Part shown: piece after piece, positions 1 through 8,162 of the stretch
How the letters are laid out: the number at the start of each line of letters is the position of its first letter
Position numbering within the stretch: the first letter of the stretch is position 1
Source: JAFGUF01 sp040883315
GTDB taxonomy: Bacteria > Bacillota > Clostridia > Christensenellales > UMGS416
NCBI GenBank assembly: GCA_040883315.1
Contig: JBFLKU010000029.1
Location: 1-64,000, forward strand
Reading direction: 5' to 3'
Length of the DNA stretch: 64,000 nucleotides
Notes under the pieces: model-generated
The model's database searches: none
Told to the model about the DNA's origin: nothing
What the model saw: the letters and a program-made list of their open reading frames with translations, nothing else
Translations under genes and position numbers: made by a program

Positions 1-2028
1 GCTTTTCTCATTCAGCCTGTGTATCAGGTGGATAGAGCTGTCTATGCCAATTCCTATTATCAGCGGAAATGCCGCGATGCTGAAAACATTTATTTCTATA
101 TTAAGTATTGGAAGCAGCCCCAGAGTGGTGTACAGGGTCATCACCAGCGGAGTTACAGTCAGCAGAGCCAGCATTATTTTTCTGAAAAGCACAATGGATA
201 TTATCAGCACTATTGCAAAGCAGAAAATACTTATTTTAATAATGTCTTCTTTCACCAGCTCAGTTATTTCATTGAATACCGTCGGCATGCCTACAGGGTA
301 TCTGCCTGATGCTTCATATATCGCATCAATCAGCGGCTCGTATTCATCCCTTGCATACATGTTTACAGCAGGCACTATCTCTGCACGCACTCTGCCGTCC
401 TTGCCTAAATAATTGCTCTTTATGCTCTCTGGCAGGTCATCTGTGGTCATCTCCTCAAGTGTGAATTCCCCAAAGACATCCATACCCATCTGCTGCAGCA
501 TAGCATCGAGGCGGGTGATAATATCCAGCTTGTATTCCATATCCTCGGGCATATAGTCGAATATGCTGTCTATTTGCTCGATATCTCCTCTTTGTGACAG
601 CCTTTCTGTTATCTCCTGCAGCTCATCTTGGCTTTCTCCATATATGCTGATAGTGTCGGTATTGTAGTTGAATGATTTTTTCACCTCGTCTGCCCAATAC
701 AGGCTGTGTATGTTATCGGGGTATATTGCCGCCATATCGCTCTGTATGGTGGTGCCTTTCACATTGATAAACAGTCCGCCCAGCACAGCAATCATAATAA
801 TAAATACTATCCATGGTCTTTTTATCATAAATTCGCTTGTGCTTTTCAGCCAGCCAAGACGTATGCTTTTGGCGGATTTCTCATTGCTCTTTTTGTCAAA
901 TATAATTATTATTGCAGGCACTAATATCAGCATGCCGCCGCATAAACATACCAGCCCTATGGCGGAGACCACACCCATCTGCTCGAATGCACGGAATTTC
1001 GCGAAGGCAAATGAAGCAAATGCCAGTGCTGTGGTTACTGCGCCAAATATTATGGAGCTGCCTGTGGATTTGCTGGATATATCCACAGCTTCTTTTTTGT
1101 CTATGCCCTTTGCTCTCTCCTCCTGATAGCGTGTGAGCAGGTGAACTGCAAAGTCTATTCCCAGCCCCAGCAAAAGCAGGGCAAAGCTGACGGCGAACAT
1201 ATTTAGCGAGCCATATATTATATATGCAGCTGCCGCAGCCATCACTGCCCCCAGAACCAGCGGATAGATAGACAGAAGCGGCAGTTTCAGGCTTCTGAAA
1301 AACAGAATAAGCACCAGCAAAATCAAAACCAGAGTGACAGCCATAGTGCCAAAGAGCCCTTCGAATGCTACGGCATCTGATTCTATATCCTGTATAAATG
1401 CCCCGCCTGTAAGCCCGGAATCCAGAGCTGCAAATCTATCCTCTGATAGCAGCTGGTCTACTGTGCTGTTCACGCCGTCGTAAAAAGACTGCCTGGAGCC
1501 AAGAAAGTCTGTATTGTCCAGCCTAGGCTTTATTATCATCATGTAGTGGGTTTTGTCGTCATTCACTAGATACTCGGCAGTATCCTCCTGTGCATCCATC
1601 TGCCTCTCTATATCCTGCAGTGTTGTCTGTATGGCTATAAGGTCGCCGTTTTGCATAGCTGTGTCTATGTCGTCGTATATTTTTTTGTCTGCGTATGCCC
1701 ATGCAAAGGGCATCATCTCGTCTGTATCCACCATATACATGATGCTGTCTATGTATTCTTTGTCTTCCAGTTCATCTGCCAGCACGCTCAAGTATTGCTT
1801 TGCGGCTGCTTCAAATTCGCTGCCTGCTGTGCCGCCCTTTTGCTTTACAACCACCAGCACCTGGTCCTGCCCGTCGAAATACTTATTGAATTCTGTGGAT
1901 GCCAATAGGCTTGGGCTGTCCTTTGGCAGCATCTCCTCCATGTTGGATATTATCTCTAGCTGGCTGATAGCCAGCAGAGAAAGTGCGAATATTGCAAGGC
2001 TGATTATAAGCCTTAATTTTGCTTTCAT
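1..2028 (-). CDS. MMPL/RND-family membrane exporter (C-terminus cut by window edge)
   Basis: 676 codons are visible and the frame runs off the left edge. The protein begins MKAKLRLIISLAIFALSLLA, one signal-like membrane helix, followed by a large extracytoplasmic loop, then a bundle of helices. The RND/MMPL signature appears twice: GLGIDFAVHLLTRY in the first half and GIGIDSSIHLIHRL near the edge, each next to long hydrophobic helices. These are the duplicated transmembrane halves typical of MMPL/HpnN-like lipid or drug exporters driven by ion gradients. The start ATG at 2028 lies 9 bp after the stop of the TetR gene, so the two form one operon and the TetR is the likely local repressor. Substrate unknown. 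Confidence 0.9.
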   Translation of the reverse strand, partial: MKAKLRLIISLAIFALSLLAISQLEIISNMEEMLPKDSPSLLASTEFNKYFDGQDQVLVVVKQKGGTAGSEFEAAAKQYLSVLADELEDKEYIDSIMYMVDTDEMMPFAWAYADKKIYDDIDTAMQNGDLIAIQTTLQDIERQMDAQEDTAEYLVNDDKTHYMMIIKPRLDNTDFLGSRQSFYDGVNSTVDQLLSEDRFAALDSGLTGGAFIQDIESDAVAFEGLFGTMAVTLVLILLVLILFFRSLKLPLLSIYPLVLGAVMAAAAAYIIYGSLNMFAVSFALLLLGLGIDFAVHLLTRYQEERAKGIDKKEAVDISSKSTGSSIIFGAVTTALAFASFAFAKFRAFEQMGVVSAIGLVCLCGGMLILVPAIIIIFDKKSNEKSAKSIRLGWLKSTSEFMIKRPWIVFIIMIAVLGGLFINVKGTTIQSDMAAIYPDNIHSLYWADEVKKSFNYNTDTISIYGESQDELQEITERLSQRGDIEQIDSIFDYMPEDMEYKLDIITRLDAMLQQMGMDVFGEFTLEEMTTDDLPESIKSNYLGKDGRVRAEIVPAVNMYARDEYEPLIDAIYEASGRYPVGMPTVFNEITELVKEDIIKISIFCFAIVLIISIVLFRKIMLALLTVTPLVMTLYTTLGLLPILNIEINVFSIAAFPLIIGIGIDSSIHLIHRLNEKS

Positions 2029-2037
2029 AATGCGCTC

Positions 2038-2616
2038 CTATTTTACTGTTTTTTTAAGCAAAAATTTCAAATTCTCCTCCAAATCATCCATGCTAAAGTC
2101 CAGATCTCCTGCTACTACTTTGTCTATCAGCTCGTGTACTCCCATTATCAGGTAGTAGGCAGTAAGTGATGGATCTAAAACATCTATCTTGCCGCTTTCC
2201 TTGCCCACTTTCAGCCATTCACATATAGGGCCGTGCATTTGATAAATATATTTTTTCTCCATGTTTTCTCTGCCTAGAAAGTTTATAAACCTGACTTTGT
2301 GTATCATGCGGAGAATTTTGATGTTCTTCCGCACATAGTCCACTATATAGGTCACCATATCATCAATATCCTTTGATTCGTGCCCCAATATACGGAAGGC
2401 TTCAAACCATTTGAAGACTGGTAAGAGCTGATGATCTATAAAATGCCAGACCAGATCGTCCTTTGACTCGAAGTGAACATAAAACGTACCCTTTGCCACG
2501 CCTGCTCGATTTGTGATGTCGCTGACTGTCACTTTGCTTACGCTTCTTTCCATAAACAGCTCTTTTGCAGCCTCGACGATGGCATTATGGGTGTCTTTTG
2601 CCTTTTGTGTTTTCAT
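2038..2616 (-). CDS. TetR/AcrR-family transcriptional regulator
   Basis: 192 aa. The N-terminal helix-turn-helix is clear at about residues 9-50: AIVEAAKELFMERSVSKVTV, then DITNRAGVAKGTFYVHFESKDDL, the classic TetR pattern. The C-terminal half is a variable ligand-binding and dimerisation domain. The ATG follows a GGAG-type ribosome site. It is first in an operon with the MMPL exporter, so it most likely represses both genes. An inverted repeat at 2650-2666, just upstream, is a plausible operator. The inducer cannot be read from the sequence. Confidence 0.9.
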   Translation of the reverse strand: MKTQKAKDTHNAIVEAAKELFMERSVSKVTVSDITNRAGVAKGTFYVHFESKDDLVWHFIDHQLLPVFKWFEAFRILGHESKDIDDMVTYIVDYVRKNIKILRMIHKVRFINFLGRENMEKKYIYQMHGPICEWLKVGKESGKIDVLDPSLTAYYLIMGVHELIDKVVAGDLDFSMDDLEENLKFLLKKTVK

Positions 2617-2649
2617 TTATTTCTCCTCCATATGTGCGCACAATGGATT

Positions 2650-2666
2650 TATGACCGTTAGTCATA
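2650..2666. promoter_or_regulatory. Putative TetR operator upstream of TetR/MMPL operon
   Basis: A 17-bp inverted repeat, TATGAC-N5-GTCATA, lies 34 bp upstream of the TetR start codon. The core TGAC...GTCA is a common TetR-family half-site arrangement. It sits where the promoter of the minus-strand operon must be. Binding by this TetR is inferred from position. Confidence 0.55.
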
Positions 2667-2742
2667 TTTTCATTATAAGGCTTTCTTCCGGTAAAAGAAA
2701 TAGTCAATTGTTGTGCATTGGTCAGTTTCATCATTTTGCTTT

Positions 2743-2771
2743 TTCAAAAATTTAATAAAATATGGTATAAT
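2743..2771 (+). promoter_or_regulatory. Promoter of the lone nuclease-like gene
   Basis: -35 TTCAAA (2743-2748), a 17-bp spacer and an extended -10, TGGTATAAT, with TATAAT at 2766-2771. Transcription would begin near 2778. This rules out the longer reading from ATG 2718 and leaves the AGGAGG at 2787-2792 as the ribosome site. Confidence 0.6.
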
Positions 2772-2783
2772 TATATATTACGT

Positions 2784-4046
2784 ATGAGGAGGATATTTAT
2801 TATTTTAATACAGTATATTACAAATGGAAACCGTATAGAATTTAAAAAACTGGAAGTTACTCAAACTTCTTTGTTTAAACCGAAAGCATTTGATGCATTC
2901 GATATCAATCTAATTGATTTGAGTACTGAATCTATATGGAAAAATGATGGTGATTACAAAGGAATAAATATTGGAAATGAAATTAATGATTTAAATATGA
3001 TAATTAGTAATGGAACAAAATCAAAAATAATTATTTTGTTACCACAAAATTGTACTTTTAATTATGGGAAAGCTAGTAATGGTAAACTCGTTAAAAAAAT
3101 AGCATTAAAGGATAATATAGGGACATTACAAAACATATTATTTAGAAATTTGGCATATGTTGGATGGGATCAGCATAGAAAACTTTTGCTATATGGACAA
3201 ACACAGACTAAAATTAATAATGAGGTGGCCTATGCTGACTTCTCTTTTATCCAATTAAGTTTTCTTAATAAAGATAAAGTTAAACCAATAACATTTGATA
3301 GTTCTGGGAAGTATATTACAACAGTAGAAATGCATAAAAAAATATTAACTACATTAGATATAGGAAATTCCGAAGAAAAAATAATGAATTTTCTTACAGA
3401 AATTAATTTAATAAATGAAAAGGAAATAGAACCGGAATGGTTTAAAGATATAGAGAGATTAGACGACAAAGAACTAAATGAAGAAAAAAGTAAAATTGAT
3501 ATTCAAATTGATAGATTAAATAAAAAAAGAAATGATATAGAACTCAAGCTAGACAAGAATAAAAAAATAAAATCTATTCTTTATACAAATGGCAATGAAC
3601 TAGCAAACCAGATTTTAGAGATACTTGAAGAAATATTAGAATGTGATTTAACTGAATTTGAAGATAAACATAAGGAAGATTTTAAAATAGAAAAAGATGA
3701 TAATATTTTCATTGGAGAAATAAAGGGTGTAGGAAATAACGTTCAAAACAAGAATGTTTCTCAGCTTGATGTTCATGTTCAGGAGGAAATAGATGCTCGA
3801 AACGAAGAAGAATTAGAAAATATTAAAGTTAAAGGTATATTGATAATGAACACATTCCGAAATATTATACCTAATGAAAGAAAAAATATTAGCAAACAAC
3901 AAGGTGACCTTGCAAAAAGAAATGGTTCATTAGTTATTACTACACTACAATTATTAGAATTATATGAAAAATATTTATCCGGTGAAATATCAAATAAAGA
4001 CATATTAAATATTTTTAAAACCCAAATAGGTATACTAAAACTATAG
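2784..4046 (+). CDS. Unknown protein with coiled coil and PD-(D/E)XK-like C-terminal region
   Basis: About 415-420 aa, clearly more AT-rich than its neighbours (A/T-ending codons, many Lys/Asn/Ile). The first ~200 residues match no family I recognise. Residues near 235-280 (counted from ATG 2784) are a charged coiled coil (DDKELNEEKSKIDIQIDRLN). The last third contains DNIFIGEIKGVGNNVQ followed by QLDVHVQEE. An E-x-K strand with a downstream Gln fits a restriction-endonuclease-like fold. The start is uncertain: ATG 2784 overlaps the AGGAGG at 2787-2792 and lies only ~6 nt from the predicted transcript start, whereas ATT at 2799 has ideal spacing. A horizontally acquired, possibly defensive gene is an inference. 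It has its own promoter and no partner gene. Confidence 0.75.
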   Translation: MRRIFIILIQYITNGNRIEFKKLEVTQTSLFKPKAFDAFDINLIDLSTESIWKNDGDYKGINIGNEINDLNMIISNGTKSKIIILLPQNCTFNYGKASNGKLVKKIALKDNIGTLQNILFRNLAYVGWDQHRKLLLYGQTQTKINNEVAYADFSFIQLSFLNKDKVKPITFDSSGKYITTVEMHKKILTTLDIGNSEEKIMNFLTEINLINEKEIEPEWFKDIERLDDKELNEEKSKIDIQIDRLNKKRNDIELKLDKNKKIKSILYTNGNELANQILEILEEILECDLTEFEDKHKEDFKIEKDDNIFIGEIKGVGNNVQNKNVSQLDVHVQEEIDARNEEELENIKVKGILIMNTFRNIIPNERKNISKQQGDLAKRNGSLVITTLQLLELYEKYLSGEISNKDILNIFKTQIGILKL

Positions 4047-4214
4047 TAAATCAAATGAATTTTAAATGACTATATGCTTATTATTACCATATTTTGTTTA
4101 GTAACAGCCCCATGTGGGTATATTAATAAATACAAATTAGATACAAATTACAGAGCAATTGATAGGGCGTTGGCAAATTGAGAGAGTACTTGAAAGCAGA
4201 TGGAGGGTGCACTG

Positions 4215-5033
4215 ATGAGATTTGTAACCGACAACAATTTTGCAAAAAAGCATGCAGAGGAACAATACAAAATAGCCGAAGACTACTATGAAAACGGTGA
4301 GTATGAGCTGGCTGTGAAGTATTTTAAGAATGCTGCCAAATCCGGACACGCAAAATCACAAAACAAGCTAGGCATATGCTACGCCACAGGCAGAGGAGTG
4401 GTGCAGAGCTATTATAATGCCCTGCAAAGCTATATGCAGGCGGCAGAGGCAGGATACGCTGGGGCAATACACAACGTCGGCCTTTGCTACTATCATGGCT
4501 ACGGCGTAGAAAAATCCTACCCTACAGCTTTAGTATACTTCAGACAGGCTGCTGAAATGGGCTACGCAAAATCTCAATATAATCTCGCCTGCTGCTACTC
4601 CGAGGGCAAGGGAGTGCAAAAGGACGAAAAAACGGCATTTGAATGGTACAAAAGTGCCGCTAGCCAAGGCGACGCCAACGCACAGTATAGCCTAGGCGTG
4701 TGCTACCAAAACGGGCTGGGAACAGAGCCCGACTACAAAAAGGCAATAAAATGGTATGAAAACGCAGCAGAGAATGACGACGCAGTGGCAATGTATAACC
4801 TTGGCTGCATGTATAATATCGGCGGCGAAGCCGAGCAGGACGACGACATGGCACATGAATACTTCGCAAAATCTGCAGAGCTGGGATATGCTCCTGCAAT
4901 GTATAATCTAGGAATGTGCTATGAACACGGCGTTGGGGTTGACGCGGACATGGATGTTGCATTAAAATGGTACAAAAAGGCAGCCGACCTAGGCGACGAA
5001 CTGGCAGCCGAAAAACTGAATGAACTGGAGTAA
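4215..5033 (+). CDS. Sel1-like repeat (TPR-type) protein
   Basis: 272 aa. Six to seven tandem Sel1 repeats of about 36 residues fill the protein; typical units read A-x-x-x-L-G-x-C-Y-x-x-G-x-G-V (LGICYATGRGV, VGLCYYHGYGV, LGVCYQNGLGT, LGMCYEHGVGV). Such alpha-solenoids are protein-interaction scaffolds. There is no signal peptide, so it is probably cytoplasmic. The start at 4215 is chosen because GGAGGG (4202-4207) is correctly spaced from it; the in-frame ATG at 4200 overlaps that site. It lies just upstream of the phosphoesterase gene and is probably co-transcribed with it. Partner unknown. Confidence 0.9.
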   Translation: MRFVTDNNFAKKHAEEQYKIAEDYYENGEYELAVKYFKNAAKSGHAKSQNKLGICYATGRGVVQSYYNALQSYMQAAEAGYAGAIHNVGLCYYHGYGVEKSYPTALVYFRQAAEMGYAKSQYNLACCYSEGKGVQKDEKTAFEWYKSAASQGDANAQYSLGVCYQNGLGTEPDYKKAIKWYENAAENDDAVAMYNLGCMYNIGGEAEQDDDMAHEYFAKSAELGYAPAMYNLGMCYEHGVGVDADMDVALKWYKKAADLGDELAAEKLNELE

Positions 5034-5074
5034 GTACCATTATAAAAAAGAATAATACTCGCAAGAGAAAGAAA

Positions 5075-5911
5075 GTGAGCACAAAGGCAAGGCTGATTGA
5101 TTTGGCTATTATAATTGTGCTGCTACTCACCGGGCTATACAGAGGGCCTGTGACAAGAAACTACAATGTAGAATCCGACAAAATACAAAACGAAATAACA
5201 ATAGCTGTGGCGGCAGACCTGCACAATCAGTTTGTGGGCGAAGACCAGCAAAAGCTGATAAAAAGGCTGGAAAAGGCACAGCCGGATATCATACTGATGC
5301 CGGGAGACATGACCAACTCCCCTTATGCAATAGACGGCATGGTCAGCTTTATGAAGCAGGCGGCAGAGATAGCCCCCTGCTACTATGTGATAGGCAACCA
5401 TGAATACTGGAGCGGTGAGTACCAGAAAATATTAGACATAGTGGAGCAAACAGGCGTGGTGGTGCTGCGCAGCGAGATGACACAGCTAGATATAGCGGGC
5501 AGCACAATAGAGCTATACGGAGTAGATGACTGGGATGCGAATATATGGGATGCCACATACAAAGAAAAAAACTGGGCTGCTCATCTGGATGAGATGTGGA
5601 CAGAAAATGATGAAAACACCTTCAGAATATTGATGAGCCACCGCCCGGAGCGAGTGGAAGACTATAAAGAATATGAATACGACCTGATAGTATCCGGGCA
5701 TGCCCACGGCGGACAGGTGCGGATTCCGTTTTTTTTAAATGGGCTGTATGCACCCGACCAAGGATGGTTCCCCAAATATGCAGGCGGCGAATACCAAATA
5801 TCTGATGCCACCACAATGATTGTGAGCCGCGGCATATATAATTACCCCAATATGCCAAGAATATATAACCCATCGGAAATTGTTATAATAACAATTTCCG
5901 GAAACAATTAA
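5075..5911 (+). CDS. Membrane-anchored calcineurin-like metallophosphoesterase (YkuE/YaeI type)
   Basis: 278 aa from GTG 5075. One N-terminal membrane helix (LIDLAIIIVLLLTGLY) leads into an extracytoplasmic phosphoesterase domain with the metal-binding motifs in order: ADLHNQ, PGDMTN, GNHEYWS, and SGHAHGGQVR. This family includes phosphatases acting on UDP-sugar lipids such as YkuE. The GTG has a poor ribosome site. In the same frame, ATT at 5039 sits 8 nt after GGAG (5027-5030) and would add a basic leader, IIKKNNTRKRKK, suiting a membrane anchor. The last codons (EIVIITISGNN) lie inside the first unit of the repeat array. Confidence 0.88.
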   Translation: MSTKARLIDLAIIIVLLLTGLYRGPVTRNYNVESDKIQNEITIAVAADLHNQFVGEDQQKLIKRLEKAQPDIILMPGDMTNSPYAIDGMVSFMKQAAEIAPCYYVIGNHEYWSGEYQKILDIVEQTGVVVLRSEMTQLDIAGSTIELYGVDDWDANIWDATYKEKNWAAHLDEMWTENDENTFRILMSHRPERVEDYKEYEYDLIVSGHAHGGQVRIPFFLNGLYAPDQGWFPKYAGGEYQISDATTMIVSRGIYNYPNMPRIYNPSEIVIITISGNN

Positions 5912-6412
5912 TAACCTAAAACTGCTATCACTTCCACATGCCTGCAAAATTTATTCGTAAGAATAAATGCAAGTGCTAGCAGGCTGGATGGCGTGGAATA
6001 CACTAAAGCACAGTGGAAATCGTGATTATCACGATTTCCGGAAACAACTAAACTATCGAAACCAATATCATCTTCCACATGCCTGCAAAATTTATTCGTA
6101 AGAATAAATGCAAATGCTAGCAGGCTGGATGGCTTGGAATACACTAAAGCACAGAGGGAAATTGTTATAATAACAATTTCCGGAAACAATTAATAAACTA
6201 GGATAGCTATCATCTTCCACATGCCTGCAAAATTTATTCGTAAGAATAAATGCAAATGCTAGCAGGCTGGATAGAGTGGAATACACTAAAGCACAGTGGA
6301 AATCGTGATTATCACGATTTCCGAAAACAATTAATAAACTAAAACAACTATCACTCCCCCATGCCTGCAAAATTTATTCGCAAGAATAAATGCAAAAAGC
6401 TAGCAGACCGGA
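5875..6412 (+). repeat. Tandem array of ~141-bp units, each with two stem-loops and a copy of the phosphoesterase gene tail
   Basis: Four units begin at 5875, 6015, 6157 and 6298 (periods 140, 142 and 141 bp); the last is truncated. Each begins with a perfect palindrome of 12-bp arms around one base, alternating between GGAAATTGTTAT (units 1, 3) and GGAAATCGTGAT (units 2, 4), with the pairing partners changed to match. In frame, every palindrome reads EIVIITIS followed by GNN or ENN and a stop, the C-terminus of the phosphoesterase. A spacer follows, then a second stem-loop: CATGCCTGC, TTTATTC-GTAA-GAATAAA, and GCAGGCTGGAT. The minus-strand open frames here are by-products of repetition. Confidence 0.9.
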
Positions 6413-6437
6413 TAAAAGACTTATAAGGCAAAAACAT

Positions 6438-7091
6438 ATGATAAAAATGAAAATAAAAGCAATAATTTTTGATTTGGATGGTGTTCTGCTTTTCACAGAT
6501 GAATACCACTATCTTGCATGGAAAAAAATCGCAGATGGAATAGGCGTGTATTTTGATCGCAAAATAAACAACCGACTAAGGGGCGTCAGCAGAGAAGAGA
6601 GCCTGGAGATAATACTGGAGAATGATGCAAATCGATTTGACAGCTATGAAAAGAAGGCTTTTCTGAATGAAAAAAATGAATACTATAAAAAACTGCTGCA
6701 GAATATGACTCCAGATGATGTGGAGCCATTAGTGCGGGAAACCCTATCGAAAATTAAGCAAATGGGCTACAAAATAGCCATTGGCTCATCCAGCAAAAAC
6801 ACCAAATTCATATTAGAGAGAGTGGATATGCTGAATGTTTTTGATGCCATTTCGGACGGCACAAATATCACAAATTCCAAGCCTGACCCCGAGGTTTTCG
6901 TAAAAGCTGCACAGATGCTGGATGTGCCTGCCGAGCAGTGCTGCGTGATAGAGGACGCCGCTGTGGGCATACAGGCAGCTAAGGAAGCAGGCATGGTGGC
7001 TATCGGCATAGGCGACGCCAGAAACTACCCAGAGTGTGACTATAAAATAGACAGCTTAGCAGAGCTTATAGACATAATAACTAATTATTGA
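6438..7091 (+). CDS. pgmB: Beta-phosphoglucomutase-like HAD hydrolase
   Basis: 217 aa. HAD motifs: motif I FDLDGVL (nucleophile Asp, general acid Asp), motif II GSSS, motif III with K in NSKPDPEVF, and motif IV EDAAVGIQAAKEAGM. The cap carries RLRGVSREESLEIIL, the region that binds the sugar phosphate in beta-phosphoglucomutases, which interconvert beta-glucose-1-P and glucose-6-P in maltose or trehalose breakdown. The start at 6438 has AAGG nine bases upstream; an ATG at 6447 is an alternative. The ribosome site abuts the end of the repeat array. A close HAD phosphatase role cannot be excluded. Confidence 0.88.
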   Translation: MIKMKIKAIIFDLDGVLLFTDEYHYLAWKKIADGIGVYFDRKINNRLRGVSREESLEIILENDANRFDSYEKKAFLNEKNEYYKKLLQNMTPDDVEPLVRETLSKIKQMGYKIAIGSSSKNTKFILERVDMLNVFDAISDGTNITNSKPDPEVFVKAAQMLDVPAEQCCVIEDAAVGIQAAKEAGMVAIGIGDARNYPECDYKIDSLAELIDIITNY

Positions 7092-7109
7092 CACATTGGA
7101 GGACATCAT

Positions 7110-8072
7110 ATGAAAGCATTAAAAACATTTTTGGCAGTACTGCTGACCATAGCCATCGTTTTGGTATCTATTTGCACGGTGGTCTCTGTGAATTCCAGAG
7201 TTGTGTTTGCAAATCCTCAGTTTTATAGGGTATATTTGCCAAAACTTGGCGTATATGATGCAGTGTATGATATTACGATGGATTATATCGTTAATCAGGC
7301 ATTAGCGAGCGAAGGCCTGCACGGGCAGGAAGACATGATTTATGATGTGCTTACAGAGACCATTTCAAAGGAACAGTTCAGCGAATATCTGGGTCAGATG
7401 CTAGGCGATGCGCTGGATAGCATTGCATACAACAGAGGCGAAATGCACATGCCCATCAGGGACATTATAGATGATTTATTAGCTGCCATCGAAAACTCTT
7501 CTCAAATGGATGATATGGACGACGAGCAAAAAGAAATGGCGATGAATATAGTCAGAGATAAATTGTCTCTGCCTGATGGCGTGGACGATACTCTGCGGGA
7601 GTATCTTTACTACGGCTTTCAATATGACGAGCAGAAGATGGAAAAGATAGACTATGTGCTGGACGAGCAGGTGCATAGCTATGCAGTGCGGCTGACCAAC
7701 ACAGCAATACTTTCCTCCATTGTCTTAGCTCTGCTTATTGCATTATTATACTTGGTGTCGATGGATAAAAGAAACAGATTCCTAAAAATTCTCTCCGGCA
7801 TAAATATATTTTATATTGTTATCTATTTCATAGTAATCGGCACTTTGATTACAGCACTGTGCTTGGTGCCAGTGTGGCTGCAGGCTGACAAAGACAGTAT
7901 GCTAAATATGGTATCTACAGCTATCACTGATTTGGTGAAAAGCGTGCTGTATCTATCCATCATCGCAACTGTAATTTTGATTACACTAAAAATCATTTTC
8001 AAGCAGCTGATAAAGGCAAATAACACGAAAGCCCAAACTGCTATTTCCGAAAACGAGGATGATGCCTATTAA
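7110..8072 (+). CDS. Unknown membrane protein, four predicted helices
   Basis: 320 aa. An N-terminal helix (FLAVLLTIAIVLVSICTVVSV) is followed by a ~175-residue extracytoplasmic, acidic, helix-rich domain. Three more helices follow near residues 200-220, 230-258 and 283-303, then a short polar tail. The ATG has a perfect GGAGG site. It starts 18 bp after pgmB and is probably co-transcribed. I recognise no family. A terminator follows at 8101. Confidence 0.75.
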   Translation: MKALKTFLAVLLTIAIVLVSICTVVSVNSRVVFANPQFYRVYLPKLGVYDAVYDITMDYIVNQALASEGLHGQEDMIYDVLTETISKEQFSEYLGQMLGDALDSIAYNRGEMHMPIRDIIDDLLAAIENSSQMDDMDDEQKEMAMNIVRDKLSLPDGVDDTLREYLYYGFQYDEQKMEKIDYVLDEQVHSYAVRLTNTAILSSIVLALLIALLYLVSMDKRNRFLKILSGINIFYIVIYFIVIGTLITALCLVPVWLQADKDSMLNMVSTAITDLVKSVLYLSIIATVILITLKIIFKQLIKANNTKAQTAISENEDDAY

Positions 8073-8100
8073 GAGAGACCCGCCTATACTTGAAATGAAA

Positions 8101-8126
8101 AATACCACCTTATAAAAGGTGGTATT
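8101..8126. terminator. Bidirectional terminator between convergent genes
   Basis: An 11-bp perfect stem, AATACCACCTT / AAGGTGGTATT, with a 4-nt loop and A/T tracts on both sides. It lies between the plus-strand membrane gene and the minus-strand L25 gene and can serve both. Confidence 0.85.
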
Positions 8127-8162
8127 TATTATATACAGTATTTTGCGTTTCTTGGCGTGCTG

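Noticed and set aside
2718..2783. Upstream ATG extending the nuclease-like gene
   Set aside because: It lies before the predicted -10 (2766-2771), has no ribosome site, and the added residues look like translated intergenic DNA.
4660..5130. Long minus-strand frame opposite the Sel1 gene
   Set aside because: It is a shadow of the Sel1 repeats, Arg/Leu-rich and without family features.
5908..6370. Overlapping minus-strand frames with repeated FAFILTNKFCRHVE-like sequence across the first array
   Set aside because: They arise from the 141-bp repeat and its palindromes, lack ribosome sites and are not conserved as a unit.
5875..6412. CRISPR array
   Set aside because: Units are ~141 bp with internal stem-loops; there are no short identical repeats with unique spacers and no cas genes.
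5875..6412. Integron attC-like cassette array
   Set aside because: The stem-loops do not show the R'/R'' core sites, and no integrase gene is present in the window; kept only as a distant possibility.
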